NCBI GenBank assembly: GCA_009744235.1
Contig: WPHV01000003.1
Location: 372,001 to 436,000 of the forward strand
Source: Gillisella vitis
GTDB lineage: Bacteria > Pseudomonadota > Alphaproteobacteria > Rhizobiales > Rhizobiaceae
DNA: 64,000 nucleotides
Direction of reading: 5' to 3'
The notes beneath the pieces are model-generated. The model had not been told where the DNA came from and did no database searches. It worked only from the letters and a program-made list of their open reading frames with translations. A program made the translations under genes and the position numbers. Shown here piece after piece: positions 30,896-40,705 of the stretch. The first letter of the stretch is position 1, and each line of letters starts with the position of its first letter.

Positions 30896-31618
30896 GTGCA
30901 ATCCATGGAAAGTCAGCCCGTGTCCCCAGCATTCAACGCCGCCCCCGCCACAGTCGTCTTCGATCTGGATGGAACCCTTATCGATACGGCAGAGGACCTC
31001 GTGGCAAGCCTCAACCATACTATCGCCGCGGCCGATCTGGCGCCGCTGGAGGCCGATGACCTCAACCATCTGGTCGGACATGGTGCGCGGGTGATGATCG
31101 AGCGGGCCTTCAGCCTGCGCGGCAGGCCGATTTCCGAGGTTGAATTCCAGCCACTGCTTGAACGCTTCATCGACCATTACAAAGACCATATGCCCGGCAA
31201 AAGCCAGCCCTATCCCGGCCTGCTGGACGCTCTGGAGCGGCTCGAAACGGCAGGCCACAGGCTGGCGGTCTGCACCAACAAGATGGAAGGCCTCGCCCGG
31301 CCACTGCTCGAGGGTTTGAACCTGACGGCCCGGTTCACGGCCATTACCGGCGGCGATACATTCGAGATGCGCAAGCCAGATGCCGGCCATCTGCTCGGCA
31401 CCATCGCCAAGGCCGGCGGCGACCCGCGCCGGGCCATCATGGTCGGCGATAGCCGCAACGACATTCTGGTGGCGCGTAATGCCGGTATTCCCTCCATTGC
31501 CGTGCCTTTCGGCTATTCGGACGTACCAGTTGCCGACCTCGAACCCGATGTGATCATCGCGCATTTCAATGAATTGACCATGGAACTGGTCGAAAGGCTC
31601 CTCAACAAGGCCAATTGA
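30896..31618 (+). CDS. gph: phosphoglycolate phosphatase (HAD superfamily)
   Basis: 240 residues from a GTG at 30896 with AAGG 8 nt upstream; an ATG at 30905 is the alternative and has no good site. HAD motif I is VVFDLDGTLIDT, motif II is the Thr in LAVCTNK, and motif III/IV is KPDAGHL...MVGDSRNDI. The cap domain is of the phosphoglycolate phosphatase type. Removes 2-phosphoglycolate formed in DNA repair or from oxygenation reactions; related HAD phosphatases cannot be fully excluded. Confidence 0.88.
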   Translation: MQSMESQPVSPAFNAAPATVVFDLDGTLIDTAEDLVASLNHTIAAADLAPLEADDLNHLVGHGARVMIERAFSLRGRPISEVEFQPLLERFIDHYKDHMPGKSQPYPGLLDALERLETAGHRLAVCTNKMEGLARPLLEGLNLTARFTAITGGDTFEMRKPDAGHLLGTIAKAGGDPRRAIMVGDSRNDILVARNAGIPSIAVPFGYSDVPVADLEPDVIIAHFNELTMELVERLLNKAN

Positions 31619-31631
31619 AATCCCAAAACAC

Positions 31632-31658
31632 AAAAGGCCCGGATCGACCGGGCCTTTT
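31632..31658. terminator. bidirectional terminator between gph and the L,D-transpeptidase gene
   Basis: AAAAGGCCCGG and CCGGGCCTTTT arms (11 bp, perfect) with a 5-nt loop, between two converging genes; A-run on one side and T-run on the other make it work both ways. Confidence 0.85.
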
Positions 31659-31683
31659 GCTTACATGCTTTGCTTAAAGTTTG

Positions 31684-33630
31684 TCAGCTCTGCACACCGC
31701 GCGAGGTCGATGTCACATCGAAGGCTTTGCGGGTCGCTTCATCGCGGCCATAGATGTCGTCGTAATATCGGACGACCCCATCCTTATCCGGCCAGGCGGT
31801 GAAATAAGCGACGTAAACCGGGAACTTCTGCGGCACCTGCACGGCACGATTCTGGCCGGAGGCAATCTGTGCATCTATGTCTTCAACTGTCGTACCCATC
31901 ACGGCTGCGGCCATGACACGCGGCTCGGCCAGACGCACACAGCCGTGGCTGAGCGCGCGCATATCGCGTTTGAAGAAGCTCTTCGCGGGTGTGTCATGCA
32001 TGTAGATGGCATGGGCATTCGGGAACAGGATCTTCAGGTCGCCCAACGCATTGTCGCTGCTTGGCGGCTGGCGCACATCGACATCGCTGGTCGTGTACCA
32101 GTCGACCTGCGAAGAGGCCACCTTGCGGCCCTTGTAGCTGACTTCATAGCCGAGGCGGTCGAGATAGCTCGGGTCCTGGCGCAGCTTGGGCAGCATTTCA
32201 TTGACGATGATCGACCGCGGAACACCCCAATAAGGGTTGAATTCCACCGTCTGAATCATGTTCTGGAAGAAGAAAGTCTGGTGCTGGGGGGCACCGACAA
32301 CAACCTTCATGGCAATCTGCTGCTGGCGGTCGTTGAAATAATAGGCCTCGAAAGCCGGCTGGTTGATGAACACATAGCGCGGTCCCAGATCGGCGGGCAA
32401 CCAGCGCAACTGCTCCATGGCAACCACCAGCTTTTCGATCTTCTCGGCATTGGAATGTCCGACCATGGTGCGGACCGTTGCCTGACCAATGACGCCATCC
32501 GGCTTCAGGCCGCGTTCCTTCTGGTAGCTCTCGACCAGCGCCACCAGTTCCGGTGTGTAATCCGGCGTGCCAGTGTAGTCGGTCAGCGTCAGCGCATGCT
32601 CAGTCTTCAGCGCGTCACTGCCATAGGTCTTGATGCCTTCGACGATATTGGCAAGCTCAGGATTGCTGCCGCCGGGCTTCAAGACACCGGTGAGATTGAT
32701 CTTGACGGGCTTACTCTGCTGCTGATTGGCCTCTGCCACCAACTTGGCGAGCTCAGCCTTCAGCGCCTGGAATTGCGGGCTGGCCGGATCGCGGCCATGC
32801 AGATAGGCAGCGATATCCGGGCTGGAGCGCACCAGATCCAGCACCGGATCGAGATTGACGGTCTTGCGCTTGAAATCGTGATAGCCTGAAATACGGTTCG
32901 GATCGAGCCTGCCGCGCACTGTGTCCTGAACATAGGTCAGGATTTTGGCCGAAAGGTTGAATTCGAAGGCCATCAACGCCTGGCGGCGGGCGTCTTCGGG
33001 CATGGTGTCGAGACCATCAGGCACTTTCACCGCATAATCGGCAGGCTCAAGCCCGGCCGTATCCGCCGTTGCGAGGGCGGCAACCGCCGACTTCGCCTTG
33101 TCGGTGATGGCGGTATCGCTGGCCCAGATCAGCGCGCCCTTGTTGTTATAATAGTTTTCCACAGCCTGCGCCACGTCGGGCGTGGCTTCAACCTTGACCT
33201 GCGACATGGCGAGATGGGCGACGGCCAGGGCATGGTCTTCACCAAAAACCGGGATCGGCATGTCCGGCGCCTTGATAGAGATCACGCGCTTGGTCTCGGC
33301 CTTATAGGCATAATAGCGAGGTGCGGCGACCTTCTGGATCGGCTCTGGATCGCGCAGCTGGGCCTGGGGAATGATTTCCGCCGGCGCTGGCTGGCGGCGC
33401 TCCTCCGACCTGCCGCGCAGCAGATCCATCAGAGTCGTGGCGCTCGCCGTTTGCGGCAGGGCGGCCACAACCGTGGACGTGGTCAGGAGGACTGCAATCA
33501 GCGCCCGGTTCAGTGAAGGTTTCTGCAACTGCTTTCCCCATTCAGAAAGGTCAAGGTCGGGATTCGAATTCGGTCCCCGAATATTAGCCGGTTCCCTAGC
33601 CGATTGCATCGGCTTTGGAAAGTTAACCAT
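31684..33630 (-). CDS. L,D-transpeptidase of the YcbB type (YkuD domain)
   Basis: 648 residues from the ATG at 33630. A hydrophobic segment near residues 42-60 (ALIAVLLTTSTVVAALP) acts as signal anchor or uncleaved signal. Then come a helical scaffold region, a peptidoglycan-binding motif (YQKERGLKPDGVIGQATV, near 380) and the YkuD catalytic domain with SHGCVRL, holding the nucleophile Cys. Such enzymes make 3-3 (and in rhizobia pole-associated) peptidoglycan crosslinks. The start has no clear ribosome site; an in-frame TTG lies six bases upstream. Two TTAACCAT motifs lie at and upstream of the start. Confidence 0.88.
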   Translation of the reverse strand: MVNFPKPMQSAREPANIRGPNSNPDLDLSEWGKQLQKPSLNRALIAVLLTTSTVVAALPQTASATTLMDLLRGRSEERRQPAPAEIIPQAQLRDPEPIQKVAAPRYYAYKAETKRVISIKAPDMPIPVFGEDHALAVAHLAMSQVKVEATPDVAQAVENYYNNKGALIWASDTAITDKAKSAVAALATADTAGLEPADYAVKVPDGLDTMPEDARRQALMAFEFNLSAKILTYVQDTVRGRLDPNRISGYHDFKRKTVNLDPVLDLVRSSPDIAAYLHGRDPASPQFQALKAELAKLVAEANQQQSKPVKINLTGVLKPGGSNPELANIVEGIKTYGSDALKTEHALTLTDYTGTPDYTPELVALVESYQKERGLKPDGVIGQATVRTMVGHSNAEKIEKLVVAMEQLRWLPADLGPRYVFINQPAFEAYYFNDRQQQIAMKVVVGAPQHQTFFFQNMIQTVEFNPYWGVPRSIIVNEMLPKLRQDPSYLDRLGYEVSYKGRKVASSQVDWYTTSDVDVRQPPSSDNALGDLKILFPNAHAIYMHDTPAKSFFKRDMRALSHGCVRLAEPRVMAAAVMGTTVEDIDAQIASGQNRAVQVPQKFPVYVAYFTAWPDKDGVVRYYDDIYGRDEATRKAFDVTSTSRGVQS

Positions 33631-33694
33631 GCTCAAATGCTTGAAAAACAGAGGGTCAACTTTAAGTGACCAATCAGCGTGCCGTCATGGTTAA
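33623..33694. promoter_or_regulatory. two inverted TTAACCAT motifs (CtrA half-site-like)
   Basis: TTAACCAT at 33623-33630 overlaps the L,D-transpeptidase start codon, and its inverse ATGGTTAA is at 33687-33694. Further TTAA words follow at 33708 and 33724. The half-site resembles the CtrA motif, but no TTAA-N7-TTAA pair is present here. Confidence 0.3.
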
Positions 33695-33923
33695 CACGAC
33701 GTCAAGGTTAAGCCGGGAATTGGTTAAAATTCAGTAACCGCAGATCCTTTCTTCCACCAAACTTTGATGACATTACCGCGACTGGACAACCGAACCTGCC
33801 TGAGACCGGTAAGCTTTGACGCGGGCGCGAAAACATGTATCAAAGCGTCATGTTTTACGGCGACCGTCATCAAGCCGGTCAACGGAGCCATTGCCTATTC
33901 AGACCATCAGTTGGAGACAGATC

Positions 33924-35315
33924 ATGACTGCTAATCGCACCGAAACTGATACATTCGGCCCTATCGAGGTTGCAAGCGATCGATATTGGGGGGCACAGGC
34001 GCAGCGTTCCCTGGGCAACTTCAAGATCGGCTGGGAAAAGCAGCCCCTGCCGGTGGTGCGGGCGCTGGGCATCGTCAAACAGGCAGCAGCCCGCGCCAAT
34101 ATGGCGCTTGGCGGGCTGGACTCGACGCTCGGTGAAGCAATCATCAAAGCGGCGCAGGAGGTGATCGACGGCAAGCTCAACGATCATTTCCCCCTGGTGG
34201 TCTGGCAGACGGGATCCGGCACACAGTCCAACATGAATGCCAATGAAGTGATCTCCAACCGCGCGATTGAAATGCTGGGCGGGGTGATGGGTTCGAAAAA
34301 GCCCGTTCACCCCAATGACCATGTCAACATGAGCCAGTCGTCCAACGACACCTATCCGACCGCCATGCATATCGCCTCGGCCGAATATGTCGCGCATCAT
34401 CTGATCCCCGGCTTGAAGCATCTGCATGCGGCACTGGACGCCAAGGCCAAGGCGTTTGACCATATCATCAAGATCGGTCGTACCCATACCCAGGACGCGA
34501 CGCCGCTGACACTCGGACAGGAGTTTTCCGGCTACGCCGCACAGGTCGCCTCCTCCATCAAGCGGATCGAGCTGACGCTTCCCGGCCTTTATGAGCTGGC
34601 GCAAGGCGGCACCGCTGTCGGCACCGGGCTGAACGCCCCCATCGGCTTTGCCGAAAAGGTCGCCGAAGAAATTGCCGCGATTACCGGCCTGCCTTTTGTC
34701 ACCGCACCCAACAAATTCGAGGCGCTGGCTGCCCATGACGCCATGGTGTTTGCGCATGGAGCCATCAATGCGGCGGCGGCGGCCTGCTTCAAAATCGCCA
34801 ACGACATCCGCTTCCTCGGCTCCGGCCCGCGCGCGGGTCTCGGCGAACTGGCCCTGCCAGAAAACGAACCCGGCTCCTCCATCATGCCCGGCAAGGTGAA
34901 TCCAACCCAGTCGGAAGCCATGACCCAGGTCTGCGCCCATATCTTCGGCAACAATGCCGCCCTGACCTTTGCAGGCAGCCAGGGCCATTTCGAGCTGAAT
35001 GTCTATAATCCGATGATGGCCTATAATTTCCTGCAATCGGTGCAGCTGCTCGGCGACGCCGCCGTCTCCTTCACCGACAATTGCGTCGTCGGCATCGAAG
35101 CGCGTGAGGACAATATCAGGAAGGGCGTCGAAAACTCACTGATGCTGGTGACGGCGCTCAACAGCAAGCTCGGCTACGACGCCTGCGCCAAGATCGCCAA
35201 AACCGCTCACAAGAACGGCACGACTTTGCGTGAGGAAGCCGTGGGCGGAGGCTATCTGACCAACGAGGAATTTGACCAGTATGTCCGGCCGGAACTGATG
35301 ATCGGGCCGAAGTGA
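33924..35315 (+). CDS. fumC: fumarate hydratase class II
   Basis: Iron-independent TCA-cycle enzyme that interconverts fumarate and malate. 463 residues. Signature [16 protein letters not shown] near the C-terminal third, the substrate-site segment [18 protein letters not shown] and [21 protein letters not shown] are all present. The ATG at 33924 follows GGAGACAGATC; upstream frame is not conserved. Terminator at 35354. A class I fumarase is 770 bp downstream in the same direction, so the cell has both types. Confidence 0.97.
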   Translation: MTANRTETDTFGPIEVASDRYWGAQAQRSLGNFKIGWEKQPLPVVRALGIVKQAAARANMALGGLDSTLGEAIIKAAQEVIDGKLNDHFPLVVWQTGSGTQSNMNANEVISNRAIEMLGGVMGSKKPVHPNDHVNMSQSSNDTYPTAMHIASAEYVAHHLIPGLKHLHAALDAKAKAFDHIIKIGRTHTQDATPLTLGQEFSGYAAQVASSIKRIELTLPGLYELAQGGTAVGTGLNAPIGFAEKVAEEIAAITGLPFVTAPNKFEALAAHDAMVFAHGAINAAAAACFKIANDIRFLGSGPRAGLGELALPENEPGSSIMPGKVNPTQSEAMTQVCAHIFGNNAALTFAGSQGHFELNVYNPMMAYNFLQSVQLLGDAAVSFTDNCVVGIEAREDNIRKGVENSLMLVTALNSKLGYDACAKIAKTAHKNGTTLREEAVGGGYLTNEEFDQYVRPELMIGPK

Positions 35316-35353
35316 TCCGTCACCGCCTCCTTTGAATCTAATTAAATCCGTAG

Positions 35354-35383
35354 GTGCCCTCAGATTTCAACGCCTGAGGGCAC
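35354..35383 (+). terminator. terminator after fumC
   Basis: GTGCCCTCAG and CTGAGGGCAC arms (10 bp) with a 10-nt loop, then TATATTT. Located 38 bp past the fumC stop. Confidence 0.7.
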
Positions 35384-35451
35384 TATATTTCCGGGATAGA
35401 CCCAGGTTAAGCCGTAAGCTCAATGTTGCCGTTGCTATCGAACCGACAGCA

Positions 35452-35898
35452 TTAGTCAGAGCTTGAACCGATCAGGATTGATGCGTTCGACGCCGATAAA
35501 AACAGAAATGCAAAATCCCAGAAGACGGGATATGCCGGGTGGCCATCCTGCAACTGAAACAAGTCAATTGTCTGTGTTGCATCGATCAGATCACGGACCT
35601 GACTTTCCAGTTCATCCATAAGGGCGACCAGATGTTGCGATTTCAATACAAGCGCGTCAGGACCGGAAGCCTCATCACCCCTGAAGAACAAATGTTCTTT
35701 CAGGATGGGCCACACCAACGCTTTGTCAATTTTCTTGATGTCGTCGAGCGTTGCCTTAGGACCCAACAACGCTTTTATAATAAGTTGTTTTTCGAGCAGG
35801 TCATCCAAAGGCATCTCGAAAAGCCTCAAGAACACGTTGTAATTCAACGCACCATCATTCAAGACGTCGGTAATTTGGTCGAGAAGCCGCTGATCCAT
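35452..35898 (-). CDS. hypothetical protein, unrecognised
   Basis: 148 residues, acidic and mostly helical by composition, with heptad-like leucine spacing in the first half (LLDQITDVLND...VFLRLFEMPLDDLLEKQLIIKALL). A hydrophobic C-terminal stretch (FWDFAFLFLSASNASILIG) could be a membrane anchor or buried helix. No motif that I recognise. It is on the opposite strand between the two fumarase genes, and its base composition is more AT-rich than its neighbours, which hints at late arrival. No clear ribosome site stands out. A real gene is likely but not certain. Confidence 0.55.
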   Translation of the reverse strand: MDQRLLDQITDVLNDGALNYNVFLRLFEMPLDDLLEKQLIIKALLGPKATLDDIKKIDKALVWPILKEHLFFRGDEASGPDALVLKSQHLVALMDELESQVRDLIDATQTIDLFQLQDGHPAYPVFWDFAFLFLSASNASILIGSSSD

Positions 35899-36085
35899 TT
35901 AACCTCACAAGCCTATCGCCGAGCCGCGTTCGCGCGCCCGCGATAACAGCATAATAAACGAATAGAAAATCTATTCTCTCACGTTAAATGTTGCATCGCA
36001 CTGTCCACTTTAGAATCATTTGCAAAGCGCTTGTCGCCGAACTAGACCAAATGCCGAAAATCCGTTTGGCAAAAAGGCTCCTTCG

Positions 36086-37690
36086 ATGGCTGACGATCTC
36101 TTTCCCCTTGGCGAAGACACGACTCCCTACCGCAAACTGACCGCCGATTACGTCTCGGTCGAAACCTTCAAGGGCCAGGAAATCCTGACCGTTGATCCGG
36201 AAGGCCTGCGGCTTCTGGCCGAAACCGCGCTGTCCGACATCAACCACCTGCTGCGCCCAGGCCACCTGAAGCAATTGGCCTCCATTCTCCAGGACCCGGA
36301 AGCAACCGACAATGACCGTTTCGTGGCCTATGACCTGTTGAAAAACGCCAATATCGCCGCCGGTGGTGTGTTGCCGATGTGCCAGGATACCGGCACCGCC
36401 ATCGTCATGGGCAAAAAGGGCCGCCGCGTCTGGACGGATGGCGGCGATTATGAGGCTTTGGCCCATGGCGTGCGCGATGCCTATGAAAAGCGTAATCTGC
36501 GCTATTCGCAGCTGGCACCCTTGAAGATGTTCGAGGAAAAGAACACCAAGACCAACCTGCCCGCCCAGATCGACCTCTATGAGGAGGGCGAGGATGCCTA
36601 TAAATTCCTGTTCATGGCCAAGGGCGGCGGTTCTGCCAACAAGACCTTTCTTTATCAGGGTACGCCTTCGCTGCTGACCCATGACCGGATGATCGATTTC
36701 CTGAAGGACAAGATCCTGTCGCTTGGCACGGCAGCCTGTCCCCCCTATCATCTGGCGATCGTCATCGGCGGGCTTTCGGCAGAAATGAACCTGAAAACGG
36801 TGAAGCTCGCCTCGGCCCGTTACCTCGACGCCCTGCCGACTGAAGGCTCCGAAAGCGGCCATGCCTTCCGCGACATCGAGATGGAGCAGGAAATCCACAA
36901 GCTGACGCAATCGCTCGGCGTAGGTGCCCAGTTTGGCGGCAAATATTTCTGTCATGACGTGCGGGTCATCCGCCTGCCGCGCCATGGCGCCTCGCTGCCG
37001 ATTGGCCTTGGTGTTTCCTGTTCCGCCGACCGCCAGGCGATGGGCAAGATTACCCGCGACGGGATCTTCATCGAGCAATTGGAAACCGATCCGTCGAAAT
37101 ACATGCCTGACATCGACGAGGCCGCCCTCTCCTCCTCCACGGTCAGCATCGACCTCAACCAGCCAATGAGCGCCATCCTGGCCGAGTTGAGCAAGCATCC
37201 CGTCAAGACCCGGCTGTCGCTGACCGGCACGATCATCGTCGCCCGCGATCTGGCCCATTCCAAGATCCGCGAACGGCTCGAAAACGGCGAAGGCATGCCG
37301 GATTACATGAAAAACCACCCGGTCTATTATGCCGGCCCCGCCAAGACGCCGGAAGGCTTTGCCTCCGGTTCCTTCGGGCCAACCACGGCTGGCCGTATGG
37401 ATAGCTATGTGGACCAGTTCCAGTCGTTTGGCGGCTCGATGGTCATGCTGGCCAAGGGCAACCGCTCCCGTGCGGTGCGTGAAGCCTGCAAGACCCATGG
37501 CGGCTTCTATCTCGGCTCCATCGGTGGCCCGGCAGCCCGGCTTGCCCAGGACTGTATCCGCCATGTTGAAGTGCTGGAATATCCGGAACTCGGCATGGAA
37601 GCCGTCTGGAAGATCGAGGTCGAAAACTTTCCGGCCTTCATCGTCACTGATGACAAGGGCAACGATTTCTTCCAGGAATTCAACCTCTGA
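36086..37690 (+). CDS. fumA: fumarate hydratase class I (iron-sulfur)
   Basis: 534 residues, single-chain class I enzyme. Expected 4Fe-4S cysteines lie in [11 protein letters not shown], in [11 protein letters not shown] and later in VSCSADRQ; alpha domain is N-terminal and beta domain C-terminal ([25 protein letters not shown]). The ATG at 36086 has AAAAAGG upstream; the earlier in-frame start lacks family similarity. Class I fumarases are oxygen-sensitive, so together with fumC the pair would cover different oxygen or iron states. Some members also act on mesaconate or tartrate. Confidence 0.93.
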   Translation: MADDLFPLGEDTTPYRKLTADYVSVETFKGQEILTVDPEGLRLLAETALSDINHLLRPGHLKQLASILQDPEATDNDRFVAYDLLKNANIAAGGVLPMCQDTGTAIVMGKKGRRVWTDGGDYEALAHGVRDAYEKRNLRYSQLAPLKMFEEKNTKTNLPAQIDLYEEGEDAYKFLFMAKGGGSANKTFLYQGTPSLLTHDRMIDFLKDKILSLGTAACPPYHLAIVIGGLSAEMNLKTVKLASARYLDALPTEGSESGHAFRDIEMEQEIHKLTQSLGVGAQFGGKYFCHDVRVIRLPRHGASLPIGLGVSCSADRQAMGKITRDGIFIEQLETDPSKYMPDIDEAALSSSTVSIDLNQPMSAILAELSKHPVKTRLSLTGTIIVARDLAHSKIRERLENGEGMPDYMKNHPVYYAGPAKTPEGFASGSFGPTTAGRMDSYVDQFQSFGGSMVMLAKGNRSRAVREACKTHGGFYLGSIGGPAARLAQDCIRHVEVLEYPELGMEAVWKIEVENFPAFIVTDDKGNDFFQEFNL

Positions 37691-37699
37691 TCGTTTAAT

Positions 37700-37735
37700 C
37701 CACGTGCAAAGGCAACAATTTGGCTTTGCACGTGG
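37700..37735 (+). terminator. hairpin after fumA
   Basis: CCACGTGCAAAG and CTTTGCACGTGG arms (12 bp, perfect) with a 12-nt loop, nine bases after the fumA stop. No T-run follows, so it may protect the mRNA end rather than terminate. Confidence 0.5.
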
Positions 37736-37873
37736 ACTACGATAGTTTACTGTGGATTTTCATAGAATAAATATCAATTTTACAATTCCTGGCGTTCTTT
37801 ACTTATTGCTTTAAATATTTGCTCACCATTCAGTCCTAATCCTGAGTGGGGATTATCGGATGGGGCTAGCAGG

Positions 37874-38941
37874 ATGAACACCGCAACATTGGCGCGATCG
37901 CAGGGGCTCGACATCGCAACGCAAATTTCCTTTGCGATGCGCTCTATGGGCATTTCGCCGCTGCCAAGAAATTACGAGCTGTTCTATGAGGCCTATATCG
38001 GGTCCAACCCGGTTCTGACCCGCAGGGTTACCGCCCTTGGAAGCCGCGCCACCCAGGATGACCTCGACCGGATTGCCGAGGAATTTTTCGGCCACAATTC
38101 TAACCGCATTATCGAAAATGCCCATTCAAGGCTGGTTTCGGAACTGGACAATCTGCTGCGGCTGATGAAGCAGGAACAAAGCTCGCTGGAGACTTATAAC
38201 AAGCTGCTGGATGAGACCTGCTCACGCATCAATGCCAAGAGCAGCGGCAGTGTCGATTTGCTGCGCAATGCCATCGCACTCTTGACGCGGGCAACAGACG
38301 ATACGCTGGCCCATGGCGAAAAGACCGCGGAAAGCTTTACCCAGAAATCCGTTGAAATGGATGCCGTACGGCGCGAACTGGACGAATACAAGCGGATCGC
38401 CAATACCGATTCGTTAACCCGGCTTGCCAATCGCCGCGCCTTCGATGAGCGGATGGCCGGTCTGTTCAACTATCCCTCGACACTGACGACAACGTCGCTC
38501 ATGCTGATCGATATCGACCATTTCAAGAAGATCAACGATACATTCGGCCATCCGGTTGGCGACAAGATCCTGGCGACCGTGGCCGGCGTGATCCGCGCCA
38601 ATGCACCGCGTGATGCCTTTGTTGCACGGGCGGGTGGCGAGGAATTCGCCATCATCGTTGAGGGCATGCCGGATACCGAAGTTTTCGGGCTGTGCGAACG
38701 CATCCGCACCAATCTGGAAAACACCCTGTTTCGCAACTCCCGCACCGGCGTCAATTACGGTCCGGTCACGGTCTCCATCGGCTTTGCCCTTGCCGCCAAT
38801 TGCCAGGACCCCGGCGAACTGTACAGCCGGAGCGATATCGCCCTTTACTGCGCAAAGAATGCCGGGCGCAATTGCAGCAGGCCGTTTGAGCCGGGCATGC
38901 GCAAGGATTTCGCCAAGGGCTGGCTGATCTACAAGGGATGA
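37874..38941 (+). CDS. diguanylate cyclase (GGDEF domain)
   Basis: 355 residues, no membrane segment. An N-terminal helical sensory region (about 1-170), a coiled-coil stretch, then a GGDEF domain with TDSLTRLANRRAFDERM, LIDIDHFKKINDTFGHPVGD and the active-site GGEEF at 254-258. I see no RxxD inhibitory site at the usual spacing upstream. It should make cyclic-di-GMP from GTP. It stands alone after fumA and has no cognate partner nearby. Confidence 0.92.
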   Translation: MNTATLARSQGLDIATQISFAMRSMGISPLPRNYELFYEAYIGSNPVLTRRVTALGSRATQDDLDRIAEEFFGHNSNRIIENAHSRLVSELDNLLRLMKQEQSSLETYNKLLDETCSRINAKSSGSVDLLRNAIALLTRATDDTLAHGEKTAESFTQKSVEMDAVRRELDEYKRIANTDSLTRLANRRAFDERMAGLFNYPSTLTTTSLMLIDIDHFKKINDTFGHPVGDKILATVAGVIRANAPRDAFVARAGGEEFAIIVEGMPDTEVFGLCERIRTNLENTLFRNSRTGVNYGPVTVSIGFALAANCQDPGELYSRSDIALYCAKNAGRNCSRPFEPGMRKDFAKGWLIYKG

Positions 38942-38959
38942 GAGCTGGTATAAAAGCTT

Positions 38960-39322
38960 CTAAAGCTTATCGCGCGACAGGCCCTTTGCCTCCATGTCGC
39001 GCAGATACTCCCCAAACTTCGTCTCACCGGTTTGCCCAAGCTCGCGCAGATAGGCCCAGGTAAAGATACCGGTATCATGGCCGTCGTCAAAACCGATCCG
39101 CACCGCATAATTGCCGGTTGGAATAAGCTTGGCAATCGTCACATTGCGCTTGCCGGGCACGGTGATCTTCTGGCCCGGCCCGTGGCCTTGTACCTCCGCG
39201 GACGGCGAAAGCACCCGGAGCATTTCCGCTGCTACACTGACGCTCTCCCCATTATCAAACACCAGCGTCAAAAGCCGCCGATCCGGTGACACCCTGATTT
39301 CCTTCGGCCAAACTTCGCTCAC
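38960..39322 (-). CDS. DUF971-domain protein
   Basis: 120 residues. The sequence SEVWPKEIRVSPDRRLLTLVFDNGES and FDDGHDTGIFTWAYLRELG match the DUF971 domain, which also forms the N-terminal part of gamma-butyrobetaine hydroxylase-like proteins. The start is a GTG at 39322 (a second GTG directly precedes it) with AGGGAG 6 nt upstream; a longer frame to 39580 would overlap moaA and encodes nothing familiar. DUF971 genes commonly neighbour molybdenum-cofactor or Fe-S genes, as with moaA here, but the function is not established. Confidence 0.8.
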   Translation of the reverse strand: MSEVWPKEIRVSPDRRLLTLVFDNGESVSVAAEMLRVLSPSAEVQGHGPGQKITVPGKRNVTIAKLIPTGNYAVRIGFDDGHDTGIFTWAYLRELGQTGETKFGEYLRDMEAKGLSRDKL

Positions 39323-39499
39323 CACATTCTCCCTGTCATATTTTAAAGCACCGCATTCGACACAATCCGAGCAAACCGCTTCGCACTTTTCGGTCTGATG
39401 CTGTATCACCCGATTCAGTTCGATCCAACTTATTCCAGTCGTCCAGCCTGTTGCCTTGCTTGACGGATCGCAATGCGCGCACCAGATTAGTGAGCAATC

Positions 39500-40603
39500 A
39501 TGGAGGTTCGCTTGGATTATGCCCCCCGCCTGCACCAGCCGGCGCCAAACTTGCAGGAAAATCAGACCTTGCAGGCCCATACCGGTCTACAGCCGGCGCA
39601 GATGCCAGACAAAATGGTCGATCCCTTCGGCCGGGCCGTCACCTATCTTCGGGTTTCGGTAACGGACCGGTGCGATTTCCGCTGCACCTATTGCATGGCG
39701 GAAAACATGACCTTTTTGCCGAAAAAGGACCTGCTGACACTGGAGGAACTGGACCGGCTCTGTAGTGCCTTCATCGCAAAGGGCGTGCGCAAGCTGCGCC
39801 TGACCGGTGGCGAACCGCTGGTGCGCAAGAACATCATGTTCCTGGTCCGCAGCCTGTCACGCCACTTGCAAAGCGGCGCGCTTGAGGAATTGACGCTGAC
39901 CACCAATGGGTCGCAACTCGCGCGCCACGCAGCCGAACTGGCCGACGCGGGAGTGCGTCGCATCAACGTCTCGCTGGATACGCTGGACGCGCAGAAATTC
40001 CGCACCATCACCCGCTGGGGAGACCTGGCGCAGGTCATCAAAGGTATCGATGCGGCCCAGGCGGCTGGCATTCACATCAAGATCAATGCGGTTGCCCTGA
40101 AAGGTTTCAACGAGGATGAACTTCCCGATCTGATGCGCTTTGCCCATGGCAGGGGCATGGATCTGACGCTGATCGAAACCATGCCGATGGGCGAGATCGA
40201 CGAGGACCGCACCGACCGCTACCTGCCACTTTCCGAGGTTCGGCAAGGATTGGCAGAGCATTTCACCCTCCAGGATCTCGACTATCAGACCGGCGGCCCG
40301 GCCCGTTATCTCCGCGTCGAGGAAACCGGTGGCAGGCTGGGTCTGATCACCCCGCTCACCCATAATTTCTGCGAGAGCTGCAACCGCGTTCGCCTGACCT
40401 GCACCGGCACACTCTATATGTGTCTCGGTCAGAACGATGCGGCGGATCTTCGGGCCGCCTTGCGGTCCAGCGAGGATGATGCACTGCTGTCTGCGGCCAT
40501 TGATGAGGCGATCCTGCGCAAACCCAAGGGCCATGATTTCATCATCGACCGCACCACTCGTCGCCCCGCCGTGTCGCGTCATATGAGTGTCACCGGCGGT
40601 TAA
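39500..40603 (+). CDS. moaA: GTP 3',8-cyclase (molybdenum cofactor synthesis)
   Basis: Radical-SAM enzyme of the first Moco step, 367 residues. N-terminal cluster motif CDFRCTYC near residue 58, [12 protein letters not shown], and C-terminal cluster motif [11 protein letters not shown]. The C-terminus ends in GG, which is required for activity in studied enzymes. About 38 residues precede the conserved [20 protein letters not shown]. The start is uncertain: ATG at 39500, or an in-frame TTG at 39512 placed 5 nt after GGAGG. It begins a group with mobA and mobB; moaC, moaB and moeA are not in the window. Confidence 0.95.
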   Translation: MEVRLDYAPRLHQPAPNLQENQTLQAHTGLQPAQMPDKMVDPFGRAVTYLRVSVTDRCDFRCTYCMAENMTFLPKKDLLTLEELDRLCSAFIAKGVRKLRLTGGEPLVRKNIMFLVRSLSRHLQSGALEELTLTTNGSQLARHAAELADAGVRRINVSLDTLDAQKFRTITRWGDLAQVIKGIDAAQAAGIHIKINAVALKGFNEDELPDLMRFAHGRGMDLTLIETMPMGEIDEDRTDRYLPLSEVRQGLAEHFTLQDLDYQTGGPARYLRVEETGGRLGLITPLTHNFCESCNRVRLTCTGTLYMCLGQNDAADLRAALRSSEDDALLSAAIDEAILRKPKGHDFIIDRTTRRPAVSRHMSVTGG

Positions 40604-40705
40604 CAGGTATTTTCAAACCTTTGCATCTATTGGTTTTCTGGATAGAACACCGCATCTAACTCCGGGCAAAGTGGCCGGGTGGACTGTTTGGAAAGCTTTT
40701 ACGCG

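Noticed and set aside
30587..31633. 348-codon open frame opposite gph and overlapping rpiA upstream DNA
   Set aside because: Shadow; gph has HAD motifs, a start site and a terminator.
35984..37564. 526-codon open frame opposite class I fumarase
   Set aside because: Shadow of fumA; no independent evidence.
39323..39580. N-terminal extension of the DUF971 gene
   Set aside because: The extra 86 codons overlap moaA and match nothing; a GTG with AGGGAG gives the normal DUF971 start.
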